Assembly (NCBI RefSeq): GCF_051401765.1
Contig: NC_135071.1
Span: 9,526,961 to 9,590,960 of the forward strand
Reading direction: 5' to 3'
Source of the DNA: Calliopsis andreniformis
Lineage: Eukaryota > Arthropoda > Insecta > Hymenoptera > Andrenidae
DNA length: 64,000 bases
Shown: positions 63,138 to 64,000 of the stretch, in pieces
Layout: each line of letters starts with the position of its first letter
Position numbering within the stretch: position 1 is the stretch's first letter
Notes under the pieces: model-generated
Seen by the model: the letters and a program-made list of their open reading frames with translations, nothing else
Told to the model about the DNA's origin: nothing
Databases searched by the model: none
Program-made: the position numbers and the translations under genes

Positions 63138-63340
63138 GGCCTCACGAAATCGCACGAACCGAGTGTAAGCATTCAGCGGTGATCAGAGGCGCGCAAAATT
63201 GCACGAACCTGGCCGAAGCAGTTAGTAGTGCTCGAACCCGTACGAAATTGACCGAACGCGGCCGAAGGGGTGAGTCGCGATCGGTGGCGCCCGAACTTGG
63301 CCGAGCCTGTCCGAAGTAGTCAGTCGCGGTCGCCATTTTG
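63138..63340 (+). repeat. four diverged repeats of about 50 bp in the UBE2Q promoter
   Basis: Units start near 63143, 63195, 63241 and 63292. They share (A)CGAAATTG(C)ACGAAC, TGGCCGAAG or GCGGCCGAAG, a CAGT or GTGAG-TCG segment and a GGTGGCGC or GGCGCGC end. GC- and CpG-rich in contrast to the upstream DNA. The last unit runs into CGCCATTTTG (63331-63340), a YY1/Pho-type motif. Confidence 0.7.
63331..63340 (+). promoter_or_regulatory. YY1/Pho-like motif CGCCATTTTG
   Basis: CGCCATTTTG agrees with the YY1/Pleiohomeotic consensus and lies 98 bases before the UBE2Q start codon, at the edge of the CpG-rich repeat block. A core-promoter role is inferred. Confidence 0.45.
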
Positions 63341-63438
63341 TCGGGTAGTCATCGGGTACGTCGTGTTTCCTTCGCAGTGTTTTTAGGATAAGCGGCGCCG
63401 AGAAATTTGGGGTACGGCACTCTCGTACGCTCCCCCAA

Positions 63439-63600
63439 ATGGCTTGTCTGAACACCCTCAAGCAGGAGATCAAAACTCTTGAGTCCGTCTTCCCCAAGAG
63501 CCATGAGAGGTTTCAGATAATGTCTGCGAGTGTGGACGAGCTCAGCTGCAGGTTCGTCGGTAAAAATGGGAAGAAATATGAAATACACGCCAATATTACA
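63439..63600 (+). CDS. UBE2Q: ubiquitin-conjugating enzyme E2 Q, first coding exon (partial)
   Basis: First 54 codons (phase 0 at ACA|GTAAGT) of a UBE2Q1/Q2-type E2. The protein opens MACLNTLKQEIKTLESVFPK, then SHERFQIMSASVDELSCRF. This matches the RWD-like N-terminal segment of UBE2Q proteins (LK.E...L..IF.K.HERF.I.S...DEL.C.F). The catalytic UBC domain lies beyond the window. UBE2Q enzymes load ubiquitin for E3 transfer. Reading on past the donor meets a stop about 40 codons later, as expected for intron sequence. Numbering Q1 versus Q2 cannot be decided from this exon. Confidence 0.82.
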
Positions 63601-64000
63601 GTAAGTGTGACCAGCACTATTGCGGATTCGAACAATGCGATTTCCGATCACCAATTTTCGATCGTACAAAGCCCACGTTCCCACTGCCTCGCGACCCATC
63701 GGATAAAGAAACAATAACACGAGTGTTATTTAGTTTTTGACAAGAGCAGTATGCAACCTTCTCCTTAAGCCCCTTTTTCAAATTTTGGGGAAGATTTTAG
63801 ACAGTTACAATCTTTTCTAGTTAGATTGTATCTGGGTTCGGTGGGGCAGTCGTGAAGATTTACTGCCGAATTAATACATCACGGTAGAGGTCAATGTGTG
63901 TCATAGAGACTCACAATAATACCTATTCTAGTGTAAGAGACAACAGAATTACTTCTAAAAATAAAAACTTTTCCTTAATAATTCTAGCTTCATTGTCATC
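63601..64000 (+). other. intron 1 of UBE2Q (continues past the window)
   Basis: Starts with a consensus donor GTAAGT. No acceptor joining a UBE2Q exon is recognised before the window ends. Confidence 0.6.

Noticed and set aside
63349..63720. 123-aa minus-strand ORF across UBE2Q exon 1
   Set aside because: Antisense shadow of the coding exon and intron start; no recognisable domain.

Overview
The window is AT-rich eukaryotic nuclear DNA from an insect, most likely a hymenopteran. Genes have many introns with GT/AG junctions. The proteins match insect/animal families (RpL17, SV2-type transporter, ariadne-1, ULK3, UBE2Q), and the long A/T-rich intergenic DNA carries degenerate tandem repeats and small inverted-repeat elements. 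The order is inferred only from composition and protein flavour. There is no operon, CRISPR array or prokaryotic signal. I joined exons by hand from splice sites and reading phase. Each complete model closes to a multiple of three and ends in one stop.

Layout: (1) 866-3112, +, ribosomal protein L17 (uL22), 185 aa, with a pyrimidine-tract leader exon. (2) 3739-8193, -, convergent with it: a 12-TM major-facilitator transporter of the synaptic vesicle glycoprotein 2 (SV2) family, 550 aa in nine coding exons. A TATA box and donor near 15.4 kb on the same strand may be its distant first exon. (3) 9181-9253, -, tRNA-Arg(TCG). (4) About 9.3-29.0 kb is gene-poor. It holds a 173-bp tandem repeat (14.5-15.0 kb), a 630-bp foldback element (19.2-19.9 kb) and a 300-bp tandem duplication (26.5-27.1 kb). 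(5) 29338-30506, +, a Bcl-2 family apoptosis regulator, 283 aa, that looks Bak-like rather than Bok-like. (6) 33776-36039, -, ariadne-1 RBR ubiquitin ligase, 509 aa. (7) 39330-47832, +, the kinase ULK3 with two MIT domains, 477 aa. (8) 49615-60345, +, a 774-aa nuclear-looking protein I do not recognise, with a 6.4-kb first intron and a 27-nt microexon. (9) 63439 to beyond the window, +, first coding exon of a UBE2Q-type E2 ubiquitin-conjugating enzyme, preceded by four diverged repeats of about 50 bp.

The genes do not form one pathway. Two belong to the ubiquitin system (ariadne-1 E3, UBE2Q E2), one to apoptosis, one to ESCRT/autophagy-related signalling (ULK3) and one to vesicle or membrane transport. 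Their proximity is ordinary for a compact insect gene cluster. I found no convincing new multi-gene system. The best leads are the unusual Bcl-2 homologue, the unrecognised 774-aa gene, and several hairpin-type repeats inside or beside genes.
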